A DNA stretch of 64,000 bases from Crocodylus rhombifer (taxonomy: Eukaryota > Chordata > Crocodylia > Crocodylidae): positions 62,001 to 126,000 of the forward strand of contig JAVSML010025175.1 in assembly GCA_038503035.1 (NCBI GenBank), written 5' to 3'. The notes under the pieces were generated by a model. That model worked only from the letters and a program-made list of their open reading frames with translations, was not told the origin of the DNA and made no database searches. Of the stretch, positions 24,626 through 36,705 are shown piece by piece. How positions within the stretch are numbered: the stretch's first letter is position 1; the number at the start of each line of letters is the position of its first letter. Position numbers and translations under genes: made by a program.

Positions 24626-25493
24626 GAGAATGCAGAGTCTAAAATTTCTCCCAGGTGGAAATGAATCTTCATATTGTGCAGGAGAGCTGGAGGATAGTAT
24701 AAGTTCTCCTAGGAGAAAAAGCTCAGTTTATGCAAATTAGGCTCAGATAAAAGTTGGAGCAGTCTATTTACCTCAAAGGTGTCTGATGGCAAGCAGGATG
24801 TTGAATTTTGCTTCTTTCTTGTTAAGAAGTTTCATATTTCACAGGACTGGTGATGGAAAGGTTTTCCTGAGCAAGGAAGTTTTGAGCCAAATTTCCATAC
24901 TTGCAGAGCAGCATCACCACAACAGAACATGTTCTTATCAAGCAAGGCACCCAGATCCTTCTGCTCAGTCATTTTAAGCTGATATGCTCCCATCTTACAG
25001 CAGACATTTTTTGTTATTATACCACAAGCTTGCCCCAGCACTTTGTGCTTGCTGGATTTCATCCCATTTCTATTGTTCCAGTCCTCAAGTCATTCCATTC
25101 TTTCCATAAAATACTATGATACTGTACCAACAGGCAGGCAACCAATGCAACATTGTCTATTAGTCAGAGCAACTGAGGAAATGACATGGAGGGATAATGG
25201 TGAAAGGTCATATGGCAACTTCTGTGTACTGGGAACTGAAGCATTTTACTGAAAAAAGTGTATGGTTGTCCTAATCTTAGGTGACAAAGTCACCTGCAAG
25301 TATTTCTGGTTTAATAACTGGAAAGAGAATGCCGGGGTTTTCAGCTTATGAATGGCTGGGGGCCACAAATCATGTGGGCCATACACCCCTGGATCACATG
25401 CTGTTGCACTATGTTGCCCACAAGCACCACTACACTGCATGGCAGGCATCCCTCTCCCTTATTCCCCACACCATGCCAATGCCTCTGGGTCCA
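24626..25493. other. unassigned, non-coding
   Basis: No supported exon or repeat identity. Confidence 0.4.
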
Positions 25494-26374
25494 TGTCACA
25501 GGGCACTAAGGCATGCCTGCCCCTTTAAGGGCAGAAGCAGCTTAACTAGAGAGCCCTGGGAGCTAGGCAGAGCTCCACAGCTACAGGTTGCCTGGGCAGC
25601 AGGCTAATGAGAAAATTAGCTGATGCCTGCACCTAGTCAGCTAATGAATGGGAAGGAGGCAGGGACCTGGGCACATATAATCCCCAGGGCTGGGGCTAGC
25701 AGGAATTAGATCTCTGGCATCTGGCAGGGGAAGGAGCTCTTGCATGAAAGAACTACTCAGAGACATCTGATGGCTTGGTTTGCTGCCTGCAAGGTTACAA
25801 AGCTCATACAGTACCTGGTGCTAGGAGGCACATGAGAATAAGAGAGAAGTTTACCTTCTTAAAGGGGCAGAGTGTGGCCTCCATTGTTATTTTTATATTG
25901 TAGCCCAGGGGCTGTTTTTTCTGTTGTCCTTTATACTGGTGGACCAGGAAGAGGCTAATAGGAGTGGAGGATAAGGCCTCATTGGGGTACACAATTGTGC
26001 ACCAGGGGAATGCAGCTGCAGGGGCCAGAGAGCCCCAGTACCAGAGGGGTGCAGTCATAGAGGCTGCAGAGGGCCCAGCTCCAGAAAAGGTGCAGTGACA
26101 AAGGCCAGAGAGCCTAGTAACCACAGGGAGGCCAAGTTAGGCTAAGATGTTATTAGAAAGATAATACTTAAATACCACCTGTGAGGCATGGGGCATGGTA
26201 AAGGGGAGGTTTTAGAGCCATGCATCTAGTCCATAAGGCTCAGGGTGGTCTGTGAAGCACCAACTTAGAGCGGGACCCAGCAAGGGACCCAAGAACCTGT
26301 AGGGTTTACGTGGGATCCAACAAGACCGTGACTGTGCAGAAACTCATAGGGAGCCTCTCTATTATTTATTTATA
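25494..26374 (+). mobile_element. LTR candidate
   Basis: Begins TGTCACAGGGCACTAAGGC, close to the minus-strand start of the solo LTR at 40083-40817 (TGTAGCAGGGCACTAAGG). A TATA-type CACATATAATCCCC lies at 25673-25686. The stretch ends in an A/T-rich segment with TTATTTATAACAACA. The right limit and target duplication are not certain, so it may be a solo LTR or one end of a deleted element. No gag or pol coding follows. Confidence 0.45.
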
Positions 26375-27035
26375 ACAACAAGATGTGGCAGGCAAGAAAA
26401 GAAGGCACCCGCAGGGTAGAACTGTCATGGTCATGGAGCCCTAGAGGCATCATGGCCATCCCTGGGGACCCTGTGCTGTGACAGTTTATGAACCTCACTT
26501 CCATGGAGCATGCCACCCTGCCTTGCACCCAGGGACAGAAGCAGGAAGTGGAAGCTGAATGAAGGAGGGGGAGCCAGTGACCCTGATGGCAGCAGTAGAA
26601 AAATGATGAAGGAAGTGGCACCTGGAGTCCAGGGGTCACAGGTTAGCTGCCTAGGGAGCCACATGTAGGCCCCTGAAGTCTACCATTTAGCCAGTCCTTA
26701 TCTAAAGGAATAGCCTATTTGGAGTTATGAGTGCAATGTTTTTCCAACTGTTTTTTGGACTCTGTCAGTCTCTTTCTTAAATTATTTCCTGAAAATGTAA
26801 AATATCACATTACCTAGCTTTGAATGCTACTATTTTTTCACAAGGCCTTTCAAGCCTGTTACAATTAGGACAGATGAAAATGTCATGAGTGTCACTCTAG
26901 AGGGAGCAACAACTTGCTGTCACTGCAGGCCAAAGTCTAAGGTACTGCATAAAATGAGAGGCTCAGGAAAAAGAAGAGCAAAGACATGTTAAAAGTCAGA
27001 TATTCATATTCTGACCTAAGAGCCATGAAAATATG
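26375..27035. other. unassigned, non-coding
   Basis: No coding sequence supported. The part next to the LTR candidate could be leftover internal sequence. Confidence 0.35.
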
Positions 27036-27248
27036 CTGTGACCTAATGGATGGAGCACCAGAATAGAAAACAGGAAAATGGGCTTCTCTTCCCATGTCTG
27101 TCACTGATCTGTTGAGTGAGTATTAGCAAGTTACTTCACCACCCTGTGCCTCAGTTTCTCCATCTATAAAATATGGATAATCAAACTGTCCTCCTTTGTA
27201 AAGTGCTTTGAAACCTACTGATGAAAAATGACTTAGAAGAGCTAGATC
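27036..27248 (+). mobile_element. MIR-type SINE
   Basis: This has the typical order of a MIR: a tRNA-like head (TAATGGATGGAGCACCAGAA), a core with GTGCCTCAGTTTCTCCATCT then ATAAAATATGGATAAT, and a tail with AAAGTGCTTTGAAACC. It is an ancient family and non-coding. Confidence 0.85.
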
Positions 27249-27325
27249 CGTGGTTCTCAACCTTTTTCGACTCAAGGTACCCCCTCCAAAACTTTTCAGA
27301 ATTTAACGGCACCCCATTAAAAAGT
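27249..27325 (+). mobile_element. hAT (Tip100/Zaphod-like) terminal fragment
   Basis: The sequence CGTGGTTCTCAACCTTTTTC followed by ACTCAAGGTACCCC is the well-known left terminus of a vertebrate hAT group. The opposite end (GGTTGAGAACCAC) was not found, so only the end is present. Confidence 0.65.
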
Positions 27326-28463
27326 AATATAAATATATTATGAATATTATAATAGAAAAAATATAATCCTAGTATTAATTAATATTTTATTAATATTTAT
27401 ATCTTGGGCTGTAAAGGACCGAGTCCTGGATGCACATCAAGAAGGGACAAGGTGCTAGGCTTCGAATGCTGCATGTGGGAACACTGAGGAGGTGGGAGAC
27501 AAAGGGCATAGGCAAAAGGACATGAGGTCCAGGACTGGGGCGTCATGCAATAATAAAGAAGCTCCATTTGGACTGCAAGAACTTGGATCTTTATCTGAAG
27601 TGCAACGTGCTCTGCGCTGCTGCTTTCAGCCATGAGATGCAGCATAAGCTTGGAACTACTGCAAAATTCTCCAAGCACATGGAGTTTCCTAGTGCCACCC
27701 TCCAAATGATCCACACTACAACCTGCAGGTTGTTACAGGAGGGAGCAGGCCACAGATATGCCGCAGCACAGTCATTGCCACTCTCACCATAGCCAGGTGG
27801 AACTGTGCTGCGGACCTCTAAGGCATTTGTAAACAACACGCAATTTCCCATTTATGCCACCGCAACTGCGTTTGTATTTACAGAAGTGGGATTTTCTGCC
27901 ACTTTAAAAGTCTTTTCAGTGCATTAAACTAACATAGATATGTTTTATTTTATGGCAGTGCGGTTAACCCTGCCTCATGTCATCCAAACAGTAAGCGACT
28001 CAAAGACTTGTAATTATTCTCCTTTGCCACTGGGTGGTGCTGTGCTAGTTCTGTAGTGGCCAGTAAGTGCCACTGCTATTTTCTTTTTTCTTTTCATTTT
28101 TTTTCCTGCCCATCCATCCCTCCCTCCCCCTGCTCCCACAGCTGACTGCAGGCAGCCAGGGCAAAGTGCAGGGGCACAGAATTCTAATATTATAAAGGAA
28201 CTAGTCTGTCTGTCCATAATGCTTTATTCGCACTCTGATTGGTTGCCTCTGGACAAACAGAGACACAGCCATGGCAGTGGGGACTGAGGGGCTGGAGCGT
28301 GGGGGGCGAGGCCAGCAGAGCTGGCATTGGCCCCCCTGTCCTGCTCCTTGGAGGCAGAGAGGGAAGACAGGGACCAGAGTGCTGCCATGACGAAGGGGAC
28401 AGAGCGGGGGGCTCCTTTCTTGTGAGAAATGTGCCCCACAGGTAATTGAATTCTTGTATTTAA
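27326..28463. other. unassigned, mixed AT- and GC-rich
   Basis: No gene recognised. From about 28185 the words TATTATAAAGGAACTAGTCTG and CCATAATGC followed by a GC-rich stretch hint at a DNA-type repeat, but this is not firm. The CR1 copy A inserted at the right edge. Confidence 0.35.
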
Positions 28464-31321
28464 TTTCATAGATTTCATAGACATTAGGGCTGGAAGGGAC
28501 CTCGGGTGATCATCGAGTCCTGCCCCCTGCCCAAAGGGCAGGAAGTCAGCTGGGGTTATAGGATCCCAGCAAGATAAGCATCCAATTTACTCCTGAAGGT
28601 GTTCAATGTAGGTGCTTGAACCACCTCCGATGGCAGGCTGTTCCAGACCTTGGGGGCTCAGACAGTAAAGAAATTCTTCGTTATGTCCAGCCTGAAACGG
28701 TCTTTCAGGAGTTTGTGATCGTTCGACCTCGTCATCCCTTGGGGCGCTCTGGTGAACAAACGTTCCCCCAGATCCTGGTGGTCACCCCTGATAAACTTAT
28801 AGGCGGCCATCAGATCACCCCTGAGCCTACGCTTTTCCAGGCTAAAGAGTCCCATGGCTCTCAGCCTGTCATCGTAAGATCTGTTTTCCTGACCTCTGAT
28901 CATGCGCGTGGCTCTCCTCTGGACTCTCTCAAGCTTCTCCACATCCTTTTTGAATTGTGGAGCCCAAAACTGGACGCAGTACTGCAGCTGCGGCCTCACC
29001 AAGGCCGAGTACAAGGGGAGAATGACGTCCCGGGATTTGCTCTAGAAGCATCTATGGATGCAAGCCAGTGTTTTGGTCGCTTTACTAGCCACAGCATCGC
29101 ATTGCAGGCTCATATTCATCTTGTGGTCAATGATGACCCCCAAGTCTCTTTCTTCTGTAGTGCTATCCAACGTAGCACTGCTGAGCCTATAAGGGTGCTG
29201 CAGGTGTTTCCTCCCAAGGTGGAGAACCTTGCATTTTTCGGTGTTAAACACCATGAGGTTCTCGTCTGCCCATTTGCTGAGCTTGTCCAGGTCAGCCTGG
29301 ATCACCCGCCTGTCCTCTGGTGTGGATGCTTTGCCCCAAAGTTTGGTGTCATCGGCAAACTTGGCAAGTCCACTCCTGACTCCAATGTCCACATCGTTAA
29401 TGAAGATGTTGAACAGTATGGGTCCCAGGACAGAGCCTTGAGGGACCCCACTAGTCACAGGGCACCACAATGAGTGACTGCCATCAATCACAACCCTCTG
29501 GGTCCGACCACGGAGCCAATTTCCCAGCCAGCGGATCGTGGTGGAGCCAAGGCCACAACTGGCCGGTTTGGCCAAGAGGTGATCATGGGATACCAGATCA
29601 AAAGCTTTTTTGAAGTCAAGATATATGACATCAACCTCTTCTCCCTTGTCCAGGTGATAGGTCACCTGGTCATAGAAGGAAATGAGATTGCTCAAACAAG
29701 ATCTACCCGCAACAAACCCGTGCTGGCTATCCCTTAGGATGTTAGCCTGGGCCAGTCCCTCAAGGATGGCCTCCTTAATAAACTTTTCTAGGATCTTCCC
29801 CAGGATAGAAGTCAGGCGAATGGGCCTGTAGTTAGCCGGATCCACTCTCCTCCCTTTCTTGAAGATCGGCACCACATTGGCCTTCTTCCAGTCTTCGGGC
29901 ACTGCACCAGAGCACCAGGAGTTTTCAAAGATCCGTGCCAGGGGCTGGGCTATAACGCTCACCAGCTCCTTGAGTACCCTGGGGTGCAGATTGTCAGGGC
30001 TGGCTGACTTGAAGGTATCCAGCTTCTCAAGGTGTTCCTTCACGAGGTCAGCATTTATGGAGGGTAGGGGATCCTCCTCACCCAGATTTCCCTGTCCCAT
30101 AGCAGGCATGGGCATCCCATGTGACTGATGAAAGACTGACGCAAAGTACCTATTTAATAGGTTGGCTTTTTCCTGGGCGTCAGTTGTCAGTTGCCCCATC
30201 TGGTTTAGCAGGGGTCCAACATTGCCCTTGCTTTTCCTCCGGCTCCCCACATATCTGAAAAATGACTTTTTGTTGTCCTTGATGCTTGAAGCTAGTTGGA
30301 GTTCAGTTGCAGCCTTGGCTTTCCTGGTTTGCTCCCTGCAGTACCGGACCAGCATGGAGTAATCCGCCTTGGAGGTGAATCCCATCCTCCATCCTTTGTA
30401 GGCTTTCCTTTTTAGCCACAGGAGGTCTGCTAGGTCCCTGGAGAGCCAGGGGGGCTGCTGTGCCTTCTTGCTGCCTTTCCTCCGTGTTGGAATAGATTTA
30501 GCTTGTGCATTGAGGATCGCTTCCTTGAGAAGCAACCACTCTTCTTGAACTCCCATCTCCCTGGGGTCATAGTCCCTGAGGGCCTGACCGACTAGCCTCT
30601 TGAGCTTGTCAAAGTCGGCTTTTCTAAAGTCAAGGACTTCTGTGTTGCTGACTGACTTGCCAGCTTTACGGCAGATGGTGAAGGTTATCAGCTCATGGTC
30701 GCTGTCACCCAGCTTCCCATCGATCACTAGGTCGCCGATTAGGTCATCCCCCATAGCCAGTACCAGGTCGAGCAGCGCTTTGCCTCTCGTTGGCCCATAG
30801 ACTTCTTGAGTTAGGTAGAGGTCATCCACGCACGAGAGAAAGCTTTGCGACCGCTCAGATTTTGCTGAGTGATCTTCCCACGAGATGTCCGGGTAATTGA
30901 AGTCACCCATGACAACCAAGGTCCTGGAGCAAGCGGCCTCAGTCAGTTCCTGGGCGAACTCCTGGTCAAGCTCAGGACTTTGAGTGGGAGCTCTGTAGTA
31001 GACTCCCACTGTTGTGTCCCCTGTGCTGTATTCCCCATGAATTTTTACCCAGAGGGTCTCTAGCTGTCCATGCCAGTCACCAACATCAGCTTGCAGGGAC
31101 ATGTAGCTTTCCTTGACATAGACAGCTACACCCCCTCCCCTTTTGTCAACACAATCCCTCCTGTACAGGGTATAGCCCTCTATACCCGTGGTCCAGTCAT
31201 GGGTGGAATCCCACCAGGTCTCCGTTATCCCAATGACTTCATATTTCTTTGCACTGAGCAGGAGGACGAGCTCGTCCTGCTTGTTGCCCAGGCTCCTGGC
31301 ATTAGTGTACAGGCAGGCAAT
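28464..31321 (-). mobile_element. CR1 LINE copy A, 5'-truncated, relatively young
   Basis: The 3' end carries a 9-base tandem (TTTCATAGA) at 28464-28482, followed inward by the antisense tail and all of ORF2. It ends at 31321, just inside the ORF2 start, where likeness to copy B (59013-63485) stops. The two copies match over the whole 2.85 kb with scattered substitutions and few indels, so this subfamily amplified more recently than the other CR1 copies here. Confidence 0.92.
28556..31321 (-). pseudogene. CR1 ORF2 (endonuclease-reverse transcriptase), two stop codons
   Basis: ORF2 nicks target DNA and reverse-transcribes element RNA on site. The open frame from 31441 down to a TAG at 29042-29044 encodes 799 residues. 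About the first 40 are read-through from flanking DNA, and true CR1 begins at ACLYTNARSLGNK. Numbering from that ATG, the endonuclease has TETWW at 73-77, GDFN at 179-182 and SDH at 247-249. The linker ends FFRYVGS near 394-400. RT has NYRP at 537-540, FKKAFD at 610-615, GVPQGS at 665-670 and the catalytic FADD at 695-698 (29348-29359). After the TAG the same frame continues to a TGA at 28658-28660, where copy B has CGA, and then to the expected end near 28556. The motifs are whole, but the C-terminus is lost. Confidence 0.92.
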
Positions 31322-32159
31322 TGATGGTAGGTTTTCTGTCCAAATAAACCTTGTGTGTATGTGTGTGTACATTTGTCCATAATGGGGGCAGAGAGCGGGG
31401 AGAAGAGGCAAGCATGTGCCCCCCAGCCCAGCAGGGTCCACTCAGCCTCCCCTACCAGCACTAGGAGGGGAAGGGGCCCCTCTTCCCCCCGCAACCTGCA
31501 GCCCAGCTCCCATGGAGGAAGGGGTCTCCAATGTTGTGCTTGCCCAGGGCCCCAATGCACCTTAATCCACCTCTGTGCATATGGCAGCAGTTGTAGTTAG
31601 AGAAGGGCACACTTTGAAGCTTGAAGTGGGGTCAGGGACTTGAGCTCTGGGAAAGGAGCGGCTGCTTGAGAAATCACCAGGAGCCGAGCTCTCCAGAGGG
31701 AGACTGACCACCTAGGTACCCAGATAAGAACAAGAACCCTCTGGAGCGGGGGGTGAGGGCCCCTGGGTTGGGCCCTACCTTGATGGGGCTTATTAACCCC
31801 AAACAGGGAGGATTTTGCGTGGGCAGGCAGCTTGTCCAGGGGACTGGGTGGGGAGGGGGCAGCCCATTTACAGTTACATTTTGGGGGTGGCATGGGGACT
31901 GTGGAGTCTGGGGGAGGCTTCTCAGGGGCTGGGAGAGGCAGTGGGTGGCTGGTGAGCGGCCCCATTTCTCAGCATACCTCATCTTGGCACCCCGCTGATG
32001 GATGGAAAAGCCATACATCTGCCACAGCCTCCAGGGAGGTCTGAAGTCCAGTCTTCTGATGCGGGGGCACCTGTGAGGCATGGTCCCTGTAGCTTGGCCT
32101 AGCCCCTCATGGCCCATTAGCACCAAGCCCCTCTTTGTCAGCTCCCCGTCTGGCTATGC
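31322..32159. other. unassigned, GC-rich
   Basis: GC-rich DNA without a recognised gene. Frames over 100 codons occur on both strands (for example minus 31674-32126) but show low-complexity composition and no family motif. It may be a DNA-type repeat interior. Confidence 0.35.
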
Positions 32160-32480
32160 TGGGCCCCATGTGCATGTGTATGCAACCTGAGTGTGCGTGG
32201 GCCCCGGTTGTGTGTGCCTGTCCTGGTGCTTGTGTGCCTGCTCAGGGCAGGGAAGCACACTGTGTGTACATCCATGTGTGTGTGCACATCCCTGGGCATG
32301 CACACGGGAGTCTCTCCCAGTGGGGAAATGCAGCAGGCCACAGAGCCAAGCGTGCAAGCAAAACCCCCCAGATGTGCACACGCACAGAGGGGCCCTGATA
32401 CACAAGCACATGCACTGCTGTGCATACACAAGCACAATTGTGCCACTCCCCAGACATGCACACACACGTGTGCATGCGTG
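32160..32480. repeat. degenerate TG/CA-rich stretch
   Basis: The stretch has many GTGTGTGC, CACATGCAC and ACACACG words without a fixed period. It behaves as an eroded TG-type satellite. Cysteine- and histidine-rich frames here come from the composition. Confidence 0.6.
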
Positions 32481-34927
32481 AGTTGGTGTTGTAGGCATGT
32501 TGGGGGTGATATTTAAATTCCACCTGTTATCTTGTGCATATTAGTGTATATGGGGGAGCAGCATGTTTACGCATCCTGAATTCTCCCAGCCCTGCACAAA
32601 GCAGTTCGCAGACCCTGGGATGACCCCCACCTCATGCACCAGGAGAGCAGCCATGGAGAAACCCAGTGAAACCAGTACAGCCCAGTGCAATGGGGATGTA
32701 GAGCAAAAACCAGCACCCAAACTCTACCCCTGGAAAACCTGGACTCTAGTCTCTGCTCTTCTCCTGCCAAGGGCTTGCTCTTGAGGCAGCCATGGGGTTA
32801 AGGGCTGGCTGGATCCATGCCAGATTCACATAAGTCCAAGGGCTTTGGTTTTTAAGCTGGGCAAAGTCTTGCTGTTTGTATGGGGCTGGGGACTGGAGCA
32901 GACCTAAGCCCCACTGTACTGGGCACTGCATAGACACAGAGGGCGAGCCATCCCATGACTGGACAACATGAACATGTAACAAGGCCAGGTAGACATGTGT
33001 CTCCTGAAAACAGAGGCACACAGGGCAGTTTCCCCCTGGCAAATTCTTGCTTAAACTCAACTGTGTACCACTGATCCAGATATTATCCAGTGGAACAGGT
33101 ACAATTGACATCCCTTTTTACCCTGCTGCCACTAAGCAAGATCCTACCCAAAAGATCATGGTGGTTGCAAAAGGCTTTAACATTAGTCACCCTGTAACAG
33201 GCCTGGGATCTTTTGACCTATTGACTTGTCCATTGCCCTTAACAGACAAGGAGTTTTACCCTCTTTAAGCCTCATCCACCATGACTTGATGTTATGTAGT
33301 AGATTGATCAAAAGGGGTCTACTACCTTGACTGGGTTGTCTCTTCCTAGATTATTATTCACAATGTCTGCTGGGTCAAACTATACCTGTCTAAAGGCTTT
33401 CTTTTCAATCAAATGAGTCTGTCTTAATAGTCTATGAATCAAAATCTCCTTTGGTGGTCCAGTCTTGATTATGAAAGTATTGTTTTATAGCACTAAACTA
33501 TTTATTGACCCCAATCTCCAAGTGAGCATGGTCTGCTGGGACTTCCTCCGCCCCTACACTCCTGCCATTAACTTCTGGTTTGAGATTCTAACTCCATATT
33601 CATAACATAAAGAATACCATGAGACTCCTCGCCAGGAGCCACTCTGGACACTGTTCACTTAAATCAACACCATACAGCAATGTTCTTGGCTTGCCACTCA
33701 GCCCTTCTTAAGGGAACTCATGAAATGAAAGGTAGGAACTAAAATAGTTCAGGGAAAAAAAATCAGTGCAGGGCTTCTGCCCACTCACCACTCTTTGGCA
33801 TCAGCTTCTCCTCACCACGCTGACCGCCATCTGTCCTCTCATTTGCTTTTTCTTCTCTTCTCAATTTGGGACCTCAACTAATGGGTCTCAGCTTCAATGA
33901 CTCACATGATAGCTCTGCTTCATTCTGGTGAATCTTATTCCATTGTGGCATGTAAACTCCTGGCGCTGCTGAGAGTTAGGAGTTCCCACATATCTGGGAG
34001 GCAGACAGCAGTCTCCAGAGCACTCACCAGGGGCTGACACAGTTAAAGTAAAGGAAAAAAAGTACATAAGTAGTATTACTCCTCTTCCTCCCTCTGTCAC
34101 CCTACTATGCACCCGAATTACATTTATTTCTGAGCCACTGGTACCTATTTTTGTATGAATATTCTATTTCTGTTTCTCAGATTTTGAACAGATATTGGAA
34201 AAAAATCACTGTTGAGTATAACATGACAATGCAGCCATATTCAGCATAACAAATGACACTGGGGAAGAGATATCTGTCCGGCAGACAGGCAGAAGGTGAG
34301 TATCCATCTGGTCAAGTAATATTAAATAGCATTACAGGGGCTAAAGCATCTACATGTTGTAGAGTAAGGCAACATTCCTATATTATTCAGGCCTTTTGGG
34401 GTATGTCTTTATTACTTGCACAGTACTCTTGAGAAACATGGCCTTGCCCATCTACTCTGATCCTACACCTGCCGAACCCAGACAGAAGGAAGTAAACATG
34501 TCATGGGGGTGTCCTATGCCACTGCTCTCAGGTATAAACCAGAGGTAGGGAGCTCAAGAGTATCACCATCGGGACCTCACAGCATGGCTTCACTGTCCAG
34601 TTTCTAGGTTTGGTATGAGGGGAGTGGGAAAAAGTTAGTGGAGTCGGGCTTCTCAATGGTGCATTTTGTTTCTCAGTCTATCCCATCTGCTGTAAGTAAT
34701 TCAGAATAATATAATGACGAATATTCACTCTGCATGACAGACACATGCTTGAAAATAAAATGATGTACCATCTGGAGATATTAATGCATTGAGAAATAAT
34801 TCATTGCAAAAAAAGATATTTGGAATAGTTGGAGTTAATCTTTGTTTGGCAGCTATTCACATGCATTGTTTAGAACACAATGTACTATAAAATGGGTACT
34901 AATAACATAATAAAGGATGCTATAGAC
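32481..34927. other. unassigned, non-coding
   Basis: About 2.4 kb with no recognised exon or named repeat. Composition is ordinary. Confidence 0.4.
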
Positions 34928-35137
34928 CAGGGGTGGGCAACCCCCGGCACATGTGCCAGAGCATGGCACACGAAGGCATTCTGCTTGGCAATAGCACTTC
35001 AGGCAAGAGCTGCACGCCCACAACAAGGATCGGGCCCCTTGCATGTCCCCTGCTGTCTGGCCCTGGCACACCAGAATCTTACAAGTCAAGGTTGTGCATG
35101 TTTTTGGAACTCTATCCAAAAACATTGCTGACCCTTG
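34928..35137 (+). mobile_element. short hAT-type MITE, relative of 3271-4109
   Basis: The left end CAGGGGTGGGCAACCCCCGG and the inverted right end CAAGGGTCAGCAATG match the ends of 3271-4109. The inner words ACAACAAGGATCGGGCCCC and GGCACACCAGAATCTTAC are also shared. At 210 bp it lacks the long foldback core. No clear target duplication (CTATAGAC against AACCTTGC). Confidence 0.75.
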
Positions 35138-35856
35138 AACCTTGCAATGCTGGCATGATACACAAACAGGAGCACAAAGCAGCTGATGAGGTAGGAGCTT
35201 CAGCTGATGAGGAATGCTGGGTTGGAAATTTTGTATTAGAACAAAATTTCAACACAAATACGTTGCTGTTCAGTTCCAGAGTGTCAGTTCTATCCCATAA
35301 TGGAAGTTATACTTTGAAGCTGTGATTGACTGTTATATTATATTTATATCATTGTTATTCTCACTGTAGAAATGTTATGCTTCAGTTCAGGATTTCCCTT
35401 AAGTGTACAATATTTACTCTATGGTTCCCTGCACATGTGAGAATGTTTTAATAAATTATGAGAAGCCCAAATGCTACAACATTATGCTAGGTTCCCCTTC
35501 CAGCCATCATTCAGCCACATTGAGTGCAATAAATAATGTACACTCAGCAGCAGTCTGAGCCAGAAAACAAATGCAACTGAGTGAGAGACAGCATATAAGA
35601 AATGTTGTTTACTCATAGTCCCAGGGCTGGAAACTGTAGAGGGGGAACTGCAACACAACCAGAGAACAAACCAGAAACAAGAAGTGACCAGCCTGCTGAA
35701 CATCTGAGAAGACCCCACATAAATGCCAAGATCATGGGAACAAACAGAAACAACTTAGAGTCTTAGTACGCAACCAAAACTCTTACTTTACTATCATCAT
35801 TGAGACTGGGTGGGACGAGTCAAAAAGATAAAAAGTTGGTAGAGAAGGGTAAATAT
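35138..35856. other. unassigned, non-coding
   Basis: No gene or named repeat supported. Confidence 0.4.
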
Positions 35857-36705
35857 CAGTGTGGGCAATTATTCAGGCTGGAAGGCCACTAAAGGAATTT
35901 TAGTGAGCTGTTGCTGGGGGGTGCTATCTGGCCACTGGCCCATCTTCCCTGTGCCCACTGCTGGGACAGCTGGATGGAGCAGGCGAGAGGGATCTCCATG
36001 GAGACTGGCCTGAGACTCCCATGGGCAGGGCATGCTCAGTGAAACAGATAGCATGGGGCCACAGGTGGGTGGGTGGGGAGCAGTGTCCAGGAGCAGGATG
36101 GATGGTCCTGGGATTGTGGGGCAGTGACAGCACGGAGCCAGGGCCTGGGGCAGAGCCGTGACTCACTCTCTGCCTGTAACTGTGATGGACCTTGGTTTCA
36201 GAGGCAGGGATGTGTGGGGAGCCGATTGCAGCTCTGCCCCAGCCCCCAGCCCCATGCTGTCACTGCCCCATGATCCCGGCCCCAGCCCCAGCTGTCCCAC
36301 TCCCAGCTGTCACTCCTTGCCCACCCATAGCCTCATCTCATCCGCCCGACTCAGTGCACCCTGCCCGCAGCGGTCCCTGGCCAGTCTCATGGGGACCCTG
36401 TCCACACACCCACCCACTTTGTTCAGTGCCCCGAGCAGTGGGCAGGGGGTGGACAAGCCTGGGGTTGCCTGGGCAGCAAGGCCAGGTCTGCTGGAGGTGG
36501 TGATGACAGTGGCAGTGGAGGCCAGAAAGAGGCACTGCTGTGGGGGCTGCCAGGAAATTCAGTCTGGCCAACCCAATACCCTTGCCCCACTGCACACCCA
36601 GGGGCAGCAGGACCAGCCGCATGTGCTACAGCTGCCCCCTCGCAGGCCAGATAGAATCCCTTGGTGGGCTGGATCGGTCTGCAGGTTATATTTTGCCCAC
36701 CTCTG
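35857..36705 (+). mobile_element. hAT-type non-autonomous element, 849 bp
   Basis: The left end CAGTGTGGGCAATTATTCAG and the inverted right end CAGAGGTGGGCAAAATATAA form the terminal repeats. Flanks GTAAATAT and GTAGCTAC agree at 5 of 8. The GC-rich interior carries opposed frames up to 183 codons that show no transposase motif. Confidence 0.7.

Noticed and set aside
28616..29473. 285-codon plus-strand frame as a host gene
   Set aside because: It is antisense to the CR1 RT and recurs in copy B, so it belongs to the repeat. Kept only as an observation.
32138..32516. Cysteine- and histidine-rich frames suggesting a zinc protein
   Set aside because: Composition of the TG/CA-rich stretch on both strands, with no regular spacing of ligands.
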